Source: Methylobacterium nodulans ORS 2060 (GTDB lineage Bacteria; Pseudomonadota; Alphaproteobacteria; Rhizobiales; Beijerinckiaceae). From it: DNA of 64,000 bases. The notes beneath the pieces were generated by a model that did not search any database, was not told where the DNA came from, and worked only from the letters and a program-made list of their open reading frames with translations. This document shows, in pieces, positions 52,301-60,150 of this stretch (its first letter is position 1; every line of letters starts with the position of its first letter). Location of the stretch: contig NC_011887.1 of assembly GCF_000022085.1 (NCBI RefSeq), positions 310,001-374,000 on the forward strand, given 5' to 3'. The translations under genes were made by a program, and so were the position numbers.

Positions 52301-53998
52301 CTATGCCCCGGTTGCCGCACGCGGCGGCGGCGTGAAGTGCGGCTGGTGGCGCGGGTCGTGGTTTGAGAGTTTCGGCGCTGACGGCGTCGCATCGGCAAGC
52401 CCCGAGTCGAGAAAAGCATAGCGGTACCAGGGCGCGTCCGAGCGACGGCCGAGCCGCGGCCTCAACGTGCTGAACGCTTGGTAGATCGGGCGATACGGTT
52501 GTCCGTGATAGTGCTCGAGGATTTCCTTCCATGATCGCGGCGCCGCCCGAATGAAAACCTCCATATCTTTCGTCAGTGCATCCTTGTCCATGGAAACGAC
52601 GCCCTTGGGAATCTGCCCGAGATCGCAGGCCGAGGACCAGTCGTAGGCCGAACGGTCGACGTCACCAACCAGCGGAATGGTGCAATCGAGCCCGATTTTG
52701 GAGCAAACGAATGGCTTGTCCGGATCGCCCACCTTGGGATCGGTCGACATCGTATTGCATTGGGGAATAATGATCGTGTCGCGGTCGGGCATGTAGCGGA
52801 AGGCCATCGACTGCGCGATGCGTTCGTCATTCCAGATGTCGACGTCGGCATCGAAAACCATCGCGATCTTGGGCAGCCCTTGCTTCGAGCAGGTGAGCAT
52901 GATCCCAAGCGCCTGCTTGGCATCGCCGCCGCCCTGCGGCTTGATTCTCGCGTAGGCGATGTTGGAGAGGCCAGGGGCCGGGCAGCGCACATCGAGCACG
53001 TGGATGCCGCCGGCGCAGAGCGCGCCATAGATGTCGCTTTCGACCGCCGGCAGCTGCAGCATGTTGTCGGTGAAGCCCGGATGCGCCCCGCCGATGGTGG
53101 CTGTCTGGTAGATCGCGCCCTTGCGGTAGGTCATGCAGTGGATGACGACACGCGGATTGTGCTTCATGCCACCGCCATACATGCCGGTGAATTCACCGTA
53201 CGGCCCTTCGTCGTAGACCCATCCCTCTGTCGCCATCACCTCGCCCTCGAGGACGATCTCGGCGTTGGCGGGAACAAAGAGATCGCTGGTTTCGCACTTC
53301 ACAAGCTCCGCCGGAGCACCATAGAAGCTGCCCAGCACGTCAAAATCTTCGGTCTCTGGTGGCACACCAGCGAGTGCCGCGATCTTGTCCAGCGTCGGCC
53401 CGCCGAGGACGATCGCAATCGGCATGTCCTGCCCGCGCGCCTGATATTTCAGCGCGTTCAGCCGCCCGCGATGACTGGCGCAGGTCATGTCGAAGTTCTT
53501 TTCGTTGATTGTTCGAAACATCGACCGATAGATGCCCCAGTCCGTCACCCCCGTATCGGGGTCCTTCGACACCACAAGATTGTCATTGATATAGGCGTGG
53601 CCATCGCGATCGTGATGCAGGAAGAGCGGCAGACGCGACAGGTCCACGTCCGCTCCCTTGAGGATCACCTCTTTGCATGGGGCGGTCGCCACGATCTTGG
53701 GCTTGATCCGGCCCTTCGCAAGCTCGGCAGTCACATTGCCGATTTCCGAACGGGAACAGCCGAGCGCCCAGGCGTACTGCGCGTGGTTGGAATAGGCGTT
53801 GGCTAGGAAGGAGAATTCGCAATCCTGAATGCGCTCGACGAAGATCGCCTTGTCGTAGTGCTGCTCCATCAGCATGGGCAATTCGTCGACACGCTTCTCG
53901 CCGGGGATACGAACCAGCAAACCGGCCTTCTCCATCGCCGCAACGAATTCAGGCATGCTCTGCTGGCGGCGCAGAGCGGACTTCGGAGTCGCGTCCAT
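52301..53998 (-). CDS. UbiD-family decarboxylase
   Basis: A 565-residue prenylated-FMN-dependent (de)carboxylase of the gallate/hydroxyarylic-acid type. Readable blocks are LFLHHDRDGHAYINDNLVVS, MTCASHRGRLNALKYQARGQ, the hallmark YDEGPYGEFTGMYGGGMKHN with active-site Glu, and IALMLTCSKQ-like ALGIMLTCSKQGLPKIAMVF. The length is slightly above the usual 480-510 because of a polar C-terminal tail. It requires prFMN from a UbiX partner; the adjacent ubiX is frameshifted. It is the last gene of a three-gene set with an SRPBCC protein. Confidence 0.88.
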   Translation of the reverse strand: MDATPKSALRRQQSMPEFVAAMEKAGLLVRIPGEKRVDELPMLMEQHYDKAIFVERIQDCEFSFLANAYSNHAQYAWALGCSRSEIGNVTAELAKGRIKPKIVATAPCKEVILKGADVDLSRLPLFLHHDRDGHAYINDNLVVSKDPDTGVTDWGIYRSMFRTINEKNFDMTCASHRGRLNALKYQARGQDMPIAIVLGGPTLDKIAALAGVPPETEDFDVLGSFYGAPAELVKCETSDLFVPANAEIVLEGEVMATEGWVYDEGPYGEFTGMYGGGMKHNPRVVIHCMTYRKGAIYQTATIGGAHPGFTDNMLQLPAVESDIYGALCAGGIHVLDVRCPAPGLSNIAYARIKPQGGGDAKQALGIMLTCSKQGLPKIAMVFDADVDIWNDERIAQSMAFRYMPDRDTIIIPQCNTMSTDPKVGDPDKPFVCSKIGLDCTIPLVGDVDRSAYDWSSACDLGQIPKGVVSMDKDALTKDMEVFIRAAPRSWKEILEHYHGQPYRPIYQAFSTLRPRLGRRSDAPWYRYAFLDSGLADATPSAPKLSNHDPRHQPHFTPPPRAATGA

Positions 53999-54014
53999 AT
54001 CTGTCTCCTCCGGG

Positions 54015-54649
54015 CTACTTGGTTGTTATCGCGTCAACGAGAGCCGAAGCGGTGTCGCGCTCGGGTTCGGCCAAAAGCGAGATCGTCTCGCCCCAGCGCG
54101 GGAACGTTCCTGTGTCGAGAGCGAACAGATCGAGCACGCGGCCGATCGTTTGATCGACGAGATCGCCGATCGTTCTCGGCCGTGTGTAGAAAGCAGGAAC
54201 CGGCGGCGCGACGATTCCACCCATTTCCGTGACGGCGAGCATGCTGCGGAGCTGGCCGGCGTGCAGTGGGAACTCGCGCACCAGAAGGACGAGGCGCCGC
54301 CTCTCCTTCAATGTCACGTCCGCCGCGCGCGTCAGCAGATTGTCGGTGACGCCGGTTGCTATCTCGCTCAGCGTCCGGATCGTGCAGGGGGCGATGATCA
54401 TGCCCATCGACGGAAGGACCCGCTGGCGAGGGCGGCTCCGATCTCACCGATTCCGTAATGCCGCGACGCAAGGGCGCGAAGATCGGCGGACGACATGTCT
54501 GTCTCATGCGCGCGAGTCATGTCGCCTGCCCTCGAAATGATCAGATGCGTTTCAACGTCCAGCACGCGCAGGACCTCGAGGAGGCGGACGCCGTAGATGA
54601 TGTCGGTGGCCCCCGTGATCCCGACCACCATTCGCTTGCGCGCACGCAT
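54015..54649 (-). pseudogene. UbiX-type flavin prenyltransferase, frameshifted
   Basis: The first frame (54649 to about 54405) reads MRARKRMVVGITGATDIIYG, VRLLEVLRVLDVETHLIISR and ends ALASGSFRR. The rest is in another phase: MGMIIAPCTIRTLSEIATGV, RRLVLLVREFPLHAGQLRSM, VPAFYTRPRTIGDLVDQTIG. In intact UbiX these join as SGSFRTMGMIIAPC, so one base is missing near 54403-54408. The enzyme makes prenylated FMN for UbiD. GGAGAGAGGCG precedes the ATG. A sequencing error is the alternative to true loss. Confidence 0.88.
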
Positions 54650-54671
54650 CGCCTCTCTCCATGCAGGAGAT

Positions 54672-55097
54672 TTATGCCGGCGCTCTCAGCGCCGGGTCGG
54701 CTTTGCCGCTCTCGAGGTATTGGCGAAGATGATGCAACAGGATCGCCCACGTAGTGTTGCATTTGCGGAAATTGCCGCCCGTGTGCGGCCAACCCCGATG
54801 CACAAATTCTACCAGCGTTCGCCCCTTGTCGGCAGGTGAAAATTTGAACGACGCCTCCGTGCCGACCGAGTCGCCTGGACCTTCAAGACATCTCCACACG
54901 ATCTCAGTGCCCGATTTGGCTGGCTCGATCGCCCAGCGAAAAGTCGGCGCGCCGTCCTCGAATTCGAACCGCAAGGCGCCCTCCGCAACGGTTACCCGTC
55001 CACCATGCCATGCCTGCAAGCTGGTTGGCGAAGTCACCGCTTCGCGAATTCGGTCCGGCTCGGCACGCACTTTGATTTCATGATGGATCTCAGCCAT
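54672..55097 (-). CDS. SRPBCC/AHSA1-type lipid- or aromatic-binding protein
   Basis: A 141-residue START-like domain: EIHHEIKVRAEPDRIREAVT at the first strand and helix, then GTEASFKFSPADKGRTLVEF and a C-terminal helix (TWAILLHHLRQYLESGKADP). The ATG at 55097 follows AGGAGGGG. The family binds hydrophobic ligands in a cavity. Being first in the set with UbiX and UbiD, it may bind an aromatic substrate or product (inference). Confidence 0.8.
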   Translation of the reverse strand: MAEIHHEIKVRAEPDRIREAVTSPTSLQAWHGGRVTVAEGALRFEFEDGAPTFRWAIEPAKSGTEIVWRCLEGPGDSVGTEASFKFSPADKGRTLVEFVHRGWPHTGGNFRKCNTTWAILLHHLRQYLESGKADPALRAPA

Positions 55098-55167
55098 CGA
55101 CCCCTCCTGTGAACGGGCATTCGCCGTCACATCCCTTCCAGCGTCCAGCAGGACCGGCCTTCAGACC

Positions 55168-56550
55168 TCAACTGAAGCTGAAGTTGTCGGCTGTGAGACT
55201 CGAGGCCTGAACGTTCTGTAGCGTGATCGTGTCGCCCGTGCCGTAGGCGATCACCGCATCCGAGCCCTCCTGCCGCAGCGCCGCCTGCACCGCCGCAAAC
55301 GACCCGAGCGCGCCGTTGTTGAACGCGATCACGTCCCGCTCCGCGCCCCCGGTCACGAAGTCCCGGATCACGTCCTGACCGTCCCCGCGCCCGAACGCGA
55401 ATGCGTCGGACCCAAGGCCCCCCGTCAGCGCGTCGGCGCCCGCATTGCCGAACAACAGGTCCGCGCCCTCGCCCCCGAACAGCTGGTCGGCGCCCGCCCC
55501 GCCCGATAGGTAGTCCGAGCCCGCCCCGCCCAGCAGCACGTCCTCGCCCTGCTCGCCAAACAACTGATCGGCCCCTGCATCCCCGCTCACCAGGTCATTG
55601 CCGGTGCCGCCATAGACGCGGTCGTTGCCCTCCCCGCCCGAGACCGCATCGTCGCCGTCATCGCCGAAGAGCAGGTCGTTGCCGGCATCCCCATTCACCT
55701 CGTCGTTGCCGAAGCCACCCGAGACGAAGTCGTGGCCCTCGCCGCCGCTGACGAAGTCGTTGCCCCATTCGCCGTAGACCTGATCGTCACCGGCCGCGCC
55801 GAAGACGCGATCGGCGCCGGTGCCGCCATGGACGCGGTCGTTGCCCTCCCCGCCATCCGCGACGTCATCGTCATCGTCACCGAAGACGAGGTCGTTGCCG
55901 GCATCACCCGAGACGCTGTCGGCGCCGAAGCCGCCCGAGACGAAGTCGTTGCCATCGCCCCCCTGGATCGTATCGTTCCCCACGAGGCCAAGGACGATGT
56001 CATCGCCGCCGAGCCCAGGAAGCAATTCATCATCTGCCGTGCCAACAACAGTGTTGTTGTTGTCATCAGCAATCGCGACCAATTGCCCTCGGATCTCGCC
56101 TGCGGGGAACTGATTTGTATGGACGTTGAAATAAAGCGGAACCTCTGACCCCACCGTGGCCGAACCAAGCGTGGTGGAGAAGTTGGCAATCGAGACATTT
56201 GCCGGGTCCGTTGTTTCCCAGCGACCGCTCACGGTCCAGGAGCCATCCGCATTCGGCACGATCGCAAGATCGTCATTGTCCTGGGCCGGGTTGATCTGCC
56301 CGAAGACAACGGGCCCGTTTTGGCCTCGCACTTGGTTGTGGAAATGCGTGCTGGTGGCATCATCAAGGGGCGTTTCGGTCTGAGCCGGACCACCCGTAGC
56401 CGGGCCATAATCAACGCCTGTGATGCGAAACGAATAGCTCGCGGCTTGCGCCGTAGTGTCAAAGATGACCGTCCCGGTGCCCCTTGCGGTCGAGCCATTC
56501 GGGGGTACTTCCTGGCTGCCTTCGACAATTACGCGGAATGCTGTGGACAT
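55168..56550 (-). CDS. CHRD domain fused to hemolysin-type calcium-binding repeats
   Basis: A 460-residue protein. Residues 1-135 fit a CHRD domain (FRVIVEGSQEVPPNGSTARG, VPLYFNVHTNQFPAGEIRGQ). From about 150 to 380 there are roughly 20 nonapeptide Ca-binding repeats (GGxGxDxLx). The C-terminal 80 residues (GQDVIRDFVTGGAERDVIAF, ALRQEGSDAVIAYG, DTITLQNV) form the usual secretion-signal region. There is no N-terminal signal peptide, so type I secretion is expected. ATG 56550 follows GAGGAACTC. The CHRD part may bind or modify an extracellular ligand. Confidence 0.87.
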   Translation of the reverse strand: MSTAFRVIVEGSQEVPPNGSTARGTGTVIFDTTAQAASYSFRITGVDYGPATGGPAQTETPLDDATSTHFHNQVRGQNGPVVFGQINPAQDNDDLAIVPNADGSWTVSGRWETTDPANVSIANFSTTLGSATVGSEVPLYFNVHTNQFPAGEIRGQLVAIADDNNNTVVGTADDELLPGLGGDDIVLGLVGNDTIQGGDGNDFVSGGFGADSVSGDAGNDLVFGDDDDDVADGGEGNDRVHGGTGADRVFGAAGDDQVYGEWGNDFVSGGEGHDFVSGGFGNDEVNGDAGNDLLFGDDGDDAVSGGEGNDRVYGGTGNDLVSGDAGADQLFGEQGEDVLLGGAGSDYLSGGAGADQLFGGEGADLLFGNAGADALTGGLGSDAFAFGRGDGQDVIRDFVTGGAERDVIAFNNGALGSFAAVQAALRQEGSDAVIAYGTGDTITLQNVQASSLTADNFSFS

Positions 56551-56989
56551 GAGTTCCTCCTGTCCGTGTTCAGCACCTGCAGGGCGAGTAGCACTAGGGT
56601 ACTGCCCCCGCAGGGGCACACATGGAACTGTACGGTTCCGCACCCATCATCAACGAGCCAACCATATTTTCAAGGTTGCCCTGCACGCGGGAGCGTAGAG
56701 GTTCCCTGCTTCGGGCCGTACGAGGGGCAAAACCAGTGGCAAATCGCCGAACGGGAACCCACGGGGACAGATAACCAACATTCTCCAGATAGACGGCTCA
56801 TTCTCCCACACTCAAGGGTAGAGTAATGCCAGGGACGGCTTCTGAACAGCACCAAGGAGCCGACTGAGCCGCTCGATCGACCCGAGCTACTGCTTGCGCC
56901 AGCCAGACCCCGTCCGTTCCACCCGCGGAGCGGGACTTCGAACGCACTACTCCCGTCGGGTCCCAGCGTGACCGCCTCCGCGTGCAGGC
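56551..56989. other. Promoter region of the CHRD gene; otherwise no gene
   Basis: 439 bp with no recognisable protein. Short frames on both strands are low-complexity. It separates the CHRD gene from the IS1380 remnant. Confidence 0.45.
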
Positions 56990-57960
56990 TCACCATCGCA
57001 CCACCGGCCTTGGTCGCAGGTCACCGATCAGCGCCAGCATGCGGCGGAACAGGTGGCGCGGCACCGCCACTTCGGCCATCTGGAACACCGTATAGCGGGC
57101 GTGAGCAATTACCTTCGCACCACTCTTGACCACCTTCTCGCGAAGCGTGGCCAGCGACCACTGCTCACCCTCGTCTGGCAGGACGAGCGTACGAAAGAAG
57201 TTCGCTCGGTTGTACGCGAGCGCATGCAGCTGAAGCCGGACCGCGTTGGCCCGCATTGGCTCGGAAATAGCGCCGCTTTATGGTGTTCAGGTAGCGGGCA
57301 ACCCCGGGCGCCAGGACCTCCCGCCAGCCCTCGGCGGAGTGGACGTTGCCGGGGCGCAAAGCGCAGCGCTCGAGATCACCGAACTGGTTGAACACGAACA
57401 GCGGGTGATAGCAGGGGCAGCCGAAGCGGCCGTTGTAGGCGCTGCCCTCCTGCTCGCCAAAGGTCGGGCTGACGCTGGAGTCCAGGTCGAGCACGATCCC
57501 CTTCACCGGGCGACGCGCATGAACGCGGTCGATCCAGCGCCCGGATAGGTCAGTGAGCGCGGACAGGTTTGCCTCTTGGGTCAGCACCTCGGTCTCGAAA
57601 CGGCCCATCTGGCTGGTGGAGGCCGCACTGTGCGTCACAGCCCGCCCACCCACCACCCAGCGCAGGGCCGGATCATGCGCCAGCCGGTCAGCATCATTCA
57701 CGTCCTCGTATCCGGCGAGCCGCCCGAAGATCGCTGGGCAGTCAGCGTGTGGCGGCTCTTCTGGCCCGTCCTGGTGTCGGTGAGGACCTCTGCGGCCAGG
57801 TCAGTCAGGCCAAGGGCATCATCAAGATCCCGAAAAGGGGGCAGACCAGCATCGGACGTCACTCTCGGACCGTGGAATTCCAGCTTCAGGCGGGGATCGA
57901 ACGTGACCCGGAGAGCGGCATCGTTTCCTCACCCGCTGCACCGTCCATCTCCAGCCCCGC
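56990..57960 (-). pseudogene. IS1380-family transposase remnant
   Basis: The minus strand carries the protein in at least three phases: DLDDALGLTDLAAEVLTDTR, then AIFGRLAGYEDVNDADRLAH with DPALRWVVGGRAV, KGIVLDLDSSVSPTFGEQEG (first catalytic region) and YHPLFVFNQFGDLERCALRP, and finally LYAYNRANFFRTLVLP-like ALAYNRANFFRTLVLPDEGE. Shifts near 57730 and 57250 separate the parts, and the segment around 57250-57300 shows a deletion. The element is dead. Confidence 0.85.
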
Positions 57961-58032
57961 TGATCCCGACTGCTCCCTTAAAGGATAACCAAAATTCGGT
58001 CCTCCAGGTCACCCCACGGCGTGCGCATCTGG

Positions 58033-58162
58033 GAAATGCGGGACAAAGGGGCAGCCCGTCGCTGCCATGCATGAGCGATGGGTCTTGGCCTGCGAGTGGT
58101 CGGCTGAGGCGGGCAAGCCGCTGATCATGGGGCGGGACGTGCCTTGGCCGGACAGGCGCTGA
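58033..58162 (+). pseudogene. C-terminal relic of the GRDVPWPD small-protein family
   Basis: An open stretch without start reads KCGTKGQPVAAMHERWVLAC, EWSAEAGKPLIMGRDVPWPD and RR before a TGA. The end matches the intact family member at 61765-62115 (VVGRDVPWPDEKR), and KCGTKG lies where that protein has RCSRCGAR. Only about 43 codons remain. Confidence 0.5.
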
Positions 58163-58373
58163 GGCGCTCCGGAAGAACAAGCCTGGGCAGTATCGTGGTG
58201 TGCCGGTGTGGGAGTTCGGGCGTGGCTGCGTCAGGTAAGGTGAGCCTGAAGAGCGGCAGCAATAGCTCGAAAGCGTAGGGGCACGCGACCGCAGCGCAGC
58301 CATAGTGTTGCTGTGATGCTGGCCACAGCCTAATCGGCCACGGCATGCGGCTGCCATCACCGGCGGGCCGGGG

Positions 58374-58814
58374 TTGGGCACCCGTGTTCACCACCCCGAC
58401 CCGCTGCCATCCCCAGGCAAGTGCGCGACCTACTTCGTCGGCCTGCCCGACACGCCCACCATTGGCGAGCTGCTCAAGCTCAAGCGCATCACCAGCGAGC
58501 AGATCAACGCGGCAGCCGCAGCCTACATCGCCGACCCCGCGCCGGGCGTGCGTGAGATCGCCAAGAGGGTGAAACCGGACATCGCCGCGGCTGTCGAGGC
58601 GCATCCCTATGCGCAGAAGGCGCTCGCGCAGCCTGAGGCAACCGTCCGCGAGAGGAAGAGCGTGGTGAAGCGCGCGATCCTGCTGGCGAGGCCCGCGAGA
58701 GTGAGTCGCCCCACACACCGTAGCGGCGTGGCAGGCCAACGGAGCAGTCGACGGTACGGAACGAGAGACGCGCCTCACGAGAAAAGTCCGCCGCGGCAGA
58801 ACCGGGCGGATTAG
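58374..58814 (+). CDS. Orphan helical protein, probably decayed at its end
   Basis: The conserved part (about 58424-58710) is ATYFVGLPDTPTIGELLKLK, RITSEQINAAAAAYIADPAP, GVREIAKRVKPDIAAAVEAH, PYAQKALAQPEATVRERKSV, VKRAILLARPA. Related fragments at 61370-61408 (AILLARPA then TGA) and 62283-62330 (PTISEPLNLRRIA) indicate that the original protein ended right after ARPA. Here the stop is lost and the frame runs on. The start is unclear (TTG 58374). Function unknown. Confidence 0.45.
   Translation: MGTRVHHPDPLPSPGKCATYFVGLPDTPTIGELLKLKRITSEQINAAAAAYIADPAPGVREIAKRVKPDIAAAVEAHPYAQKALAQPEATVRERKSVVKRAILLARPARVSRPTHRSGVAGQRSSRRYGTRDAPHEKSPPRQNRAD
58785..58812. repeat. Conserved hairpin repeat, copy B
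   Basis: AGTCCGCC, a 12-nt loop, GGCGGATT. Compared with copies A and C the third pair is U-A instead of C-G, a compensatory double change. It is preceded by CTCACGAGAAA. It lies 143 bp beyond the minus-strand small gene ending at 58955. About 50 bp further on, CACACCTGCCGGCGCGG is also shared with copy A. Confidence 0.65.
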
Positions 58815-58954
58815 AAGTCCGAAACGCAGAGTATGGGTGGGCAGACAACCACACCTGCCGGCGCGGCGCATTCTCCTGCGCTACCGGATCGTCCTTGCGC
58901 GCGAGCGGGTCTGCTGGAGCGGGTGGGACGGCACAGTACCTTCTACGTGCCCAG

Positions 58955-59136
58955 AATGTGACGGCGACAGGCCTGAAGGAGCGCGAGGTCGTCCTCGAAG
59001 TACGCGCGGATGCGCTCCGTGCTCACGGAGTCGACCCCCACGCGTGCTGGCGCGCGATCACCACCTGCAGCTGGGTGAGGCACTGCTCGTCGCGGGCGAT
59101 GTGCTCCTCGATCTGGGTGATCTGGTCGGCGGCCAT
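58955..59136 (-). pseudogene. Small helical gene with a frameshift
   Basis: From ATG 59136, with AGGAGGT ahead, the frame reads MAADQITQIEEHIARDEQCL, TQLQVVIARQHA and stops early at 59023. Another phase continues GVDSVSTERIRAYFEDDLAL, LQACRRHILGT to a TAG at 58955. A one- or two-base change near 59040 therefore splits a coiled-coil-like protein of about 60 residues. Function unknown. Confidence 0.5.
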
Positions 59137-59287
59137 AGCGGACCTCCTGGCCAGGGATAACGCACGTACCCGGTCAGTCAGACCGGCCGCGCCTAGCCAT
59201 TCGGGTCCGGCATCTCGCGCGCGAGGACGTCGCCGGCGCGTAAGCCGGTATATGGAAACCAGAGCCTCTGACGCCTCAGACGAGAAA

Positions 59288-59315
59288 AGCCCGCCACAGC
59301 GGGACCGGGCGGGCT
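59288..59315. repeat. Conserved hairpin repeat, copy C
   Basis: AGCCCGCC, a 12-nt loop, GGCGGGCT, all Watson-Crick. It is preceded by CTCAGACGAGAAA exactly as in copy A. It lies 110 bp before the small gene at 59425. Confidence 0.7.
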
Positions 59316-59424
59316 GAATCGCTGTCCTGAGCGGAACAGTCCGCCAGCCTGAGCGTATCCAGTGCTGGGCCGCGCTCGCGTGCGCGGCCTCTCCCACCCT
59401 CATGCCCGACAGAGCTGGAGACTC

Positions 59425-59637
59425 ATGATGGCCAAGCTCTTCATCGGTAGCGTGCGTACTCAGGGCGGCTACCGGCCGCCGATCACGGTCCGGGCGACCT
59501 CTCAAGCCGAAGCGCTCTGGTTTCTCAGAGCGCAGTACCCGCAGGACAGGGTGGAAGCCGTCCTGCCCGCGCTCTGGTGGCCTCCGACCTCGGACACAGG
59601 CCGCACGATCGGCGACATTCGCGAGCATCGGTGCTGA
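59425..59637 (+). CDS. Small hypothetical protein
   Basis: A 70-residue protein (MMAKLFIGSVRTQGGYRPPI, TVRATSQAEALWFLRAQYPQ, DRVEAVLPALWWPP). GCTGGAGACTC precedes the tandem ATGs. The pattern of an N-terminal strand pair and a helix suggests a compact domain. Orphan; no family recognised. Confidence 0.55.
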   Translation: MMAKLFIGSVRTQGGYRPPITVRATSQAEALWFLRAQYPQDRVEAVLPALWWPPTSDTGRTIGDIREHRC

Positions 59638-59734
59638 GCGAGCCGTGCCGGGACTGCCTCGGCGGGATTGCGCAGCGGCTTGCCAGATGCTGACCGGACG
59701 TTGTTCCCGCCTACCGTGAGGGTGAGGACTGCTT

Positions 59735-60150
59735 TCATCTCCTTCGCTTCGGTCGCGGAGCACCAGGTGTTTGGTGCACCAGAGCGAGTTGTGCTGATGG
59801 CGAACGGGTTTCGCCTCCTCCGAAACCGAGCACGTGATCAGCATGGGCAATGGTGGCTGGCCGGAGCGCGACGATGATGCGGGTCATATTGAGCGCACGT
59901 AGCGCTTCAGCGATGACAGCCTCGGTTGGCTCATCAAGGTGGCTCGTCGCCTCGTCCAGGAAGAGGATGTCGGGGCGACGGTAAAGGGCGCGGGCGAGGA
60001 TCGCCCGCTGTTTCTGTCCGCCCGAGAGGGTCGAGCCCATGTCGCCGACGAGCGTCTCGAGGCCCATCGGCATCTTGCGGATATCGTCAAGGATGGCGGC
60101 GCGAGTAGCGCATTCTGCGATCCAGCCGGGATCGGGTTTGCAGCCGTAGA
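59735..60150 (-). pseudogene. C-terminal part of a type I secretion / peptidase-type ABC exporter ATPase
   Basis: The minus strand reads KPDPGWIAECATRAAILDDI, ETLVGDMGSTLSGGQKQRAI (signature LSGGQ), LARALYRRPDILFLDEATSH (Walker B), LDEPTEAVIAEALRALNMTR and PATIAHADHVLGFGGG. The H-loop His is replaced (ALRPATI for AHRPATI). The Walker A, membrane and peptidase domains are missing; upstream sequence belongs to the acetyltransferase-like gene. It is a broken exporter of the kind that secretes RTX proteins or bacteriocins. Confidence 0.82.

Noticed and set aside
55400..56000. Regularly spaced repeats that might suggest a CRISPR array
   Set aside because: They are in-frame nonapeptide codons (GGxGxDxxx) of the calcium-binding protein, with no unique spacers of constant length.
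59137..59850. Long minus-strand frame upstream of the small gene at 59136
   Set aside because: Arg/Pro-rich, no motif, crosses the plus-strand gene at 59425. The AGGAGGT at 59142 marks the real start of the short gene.
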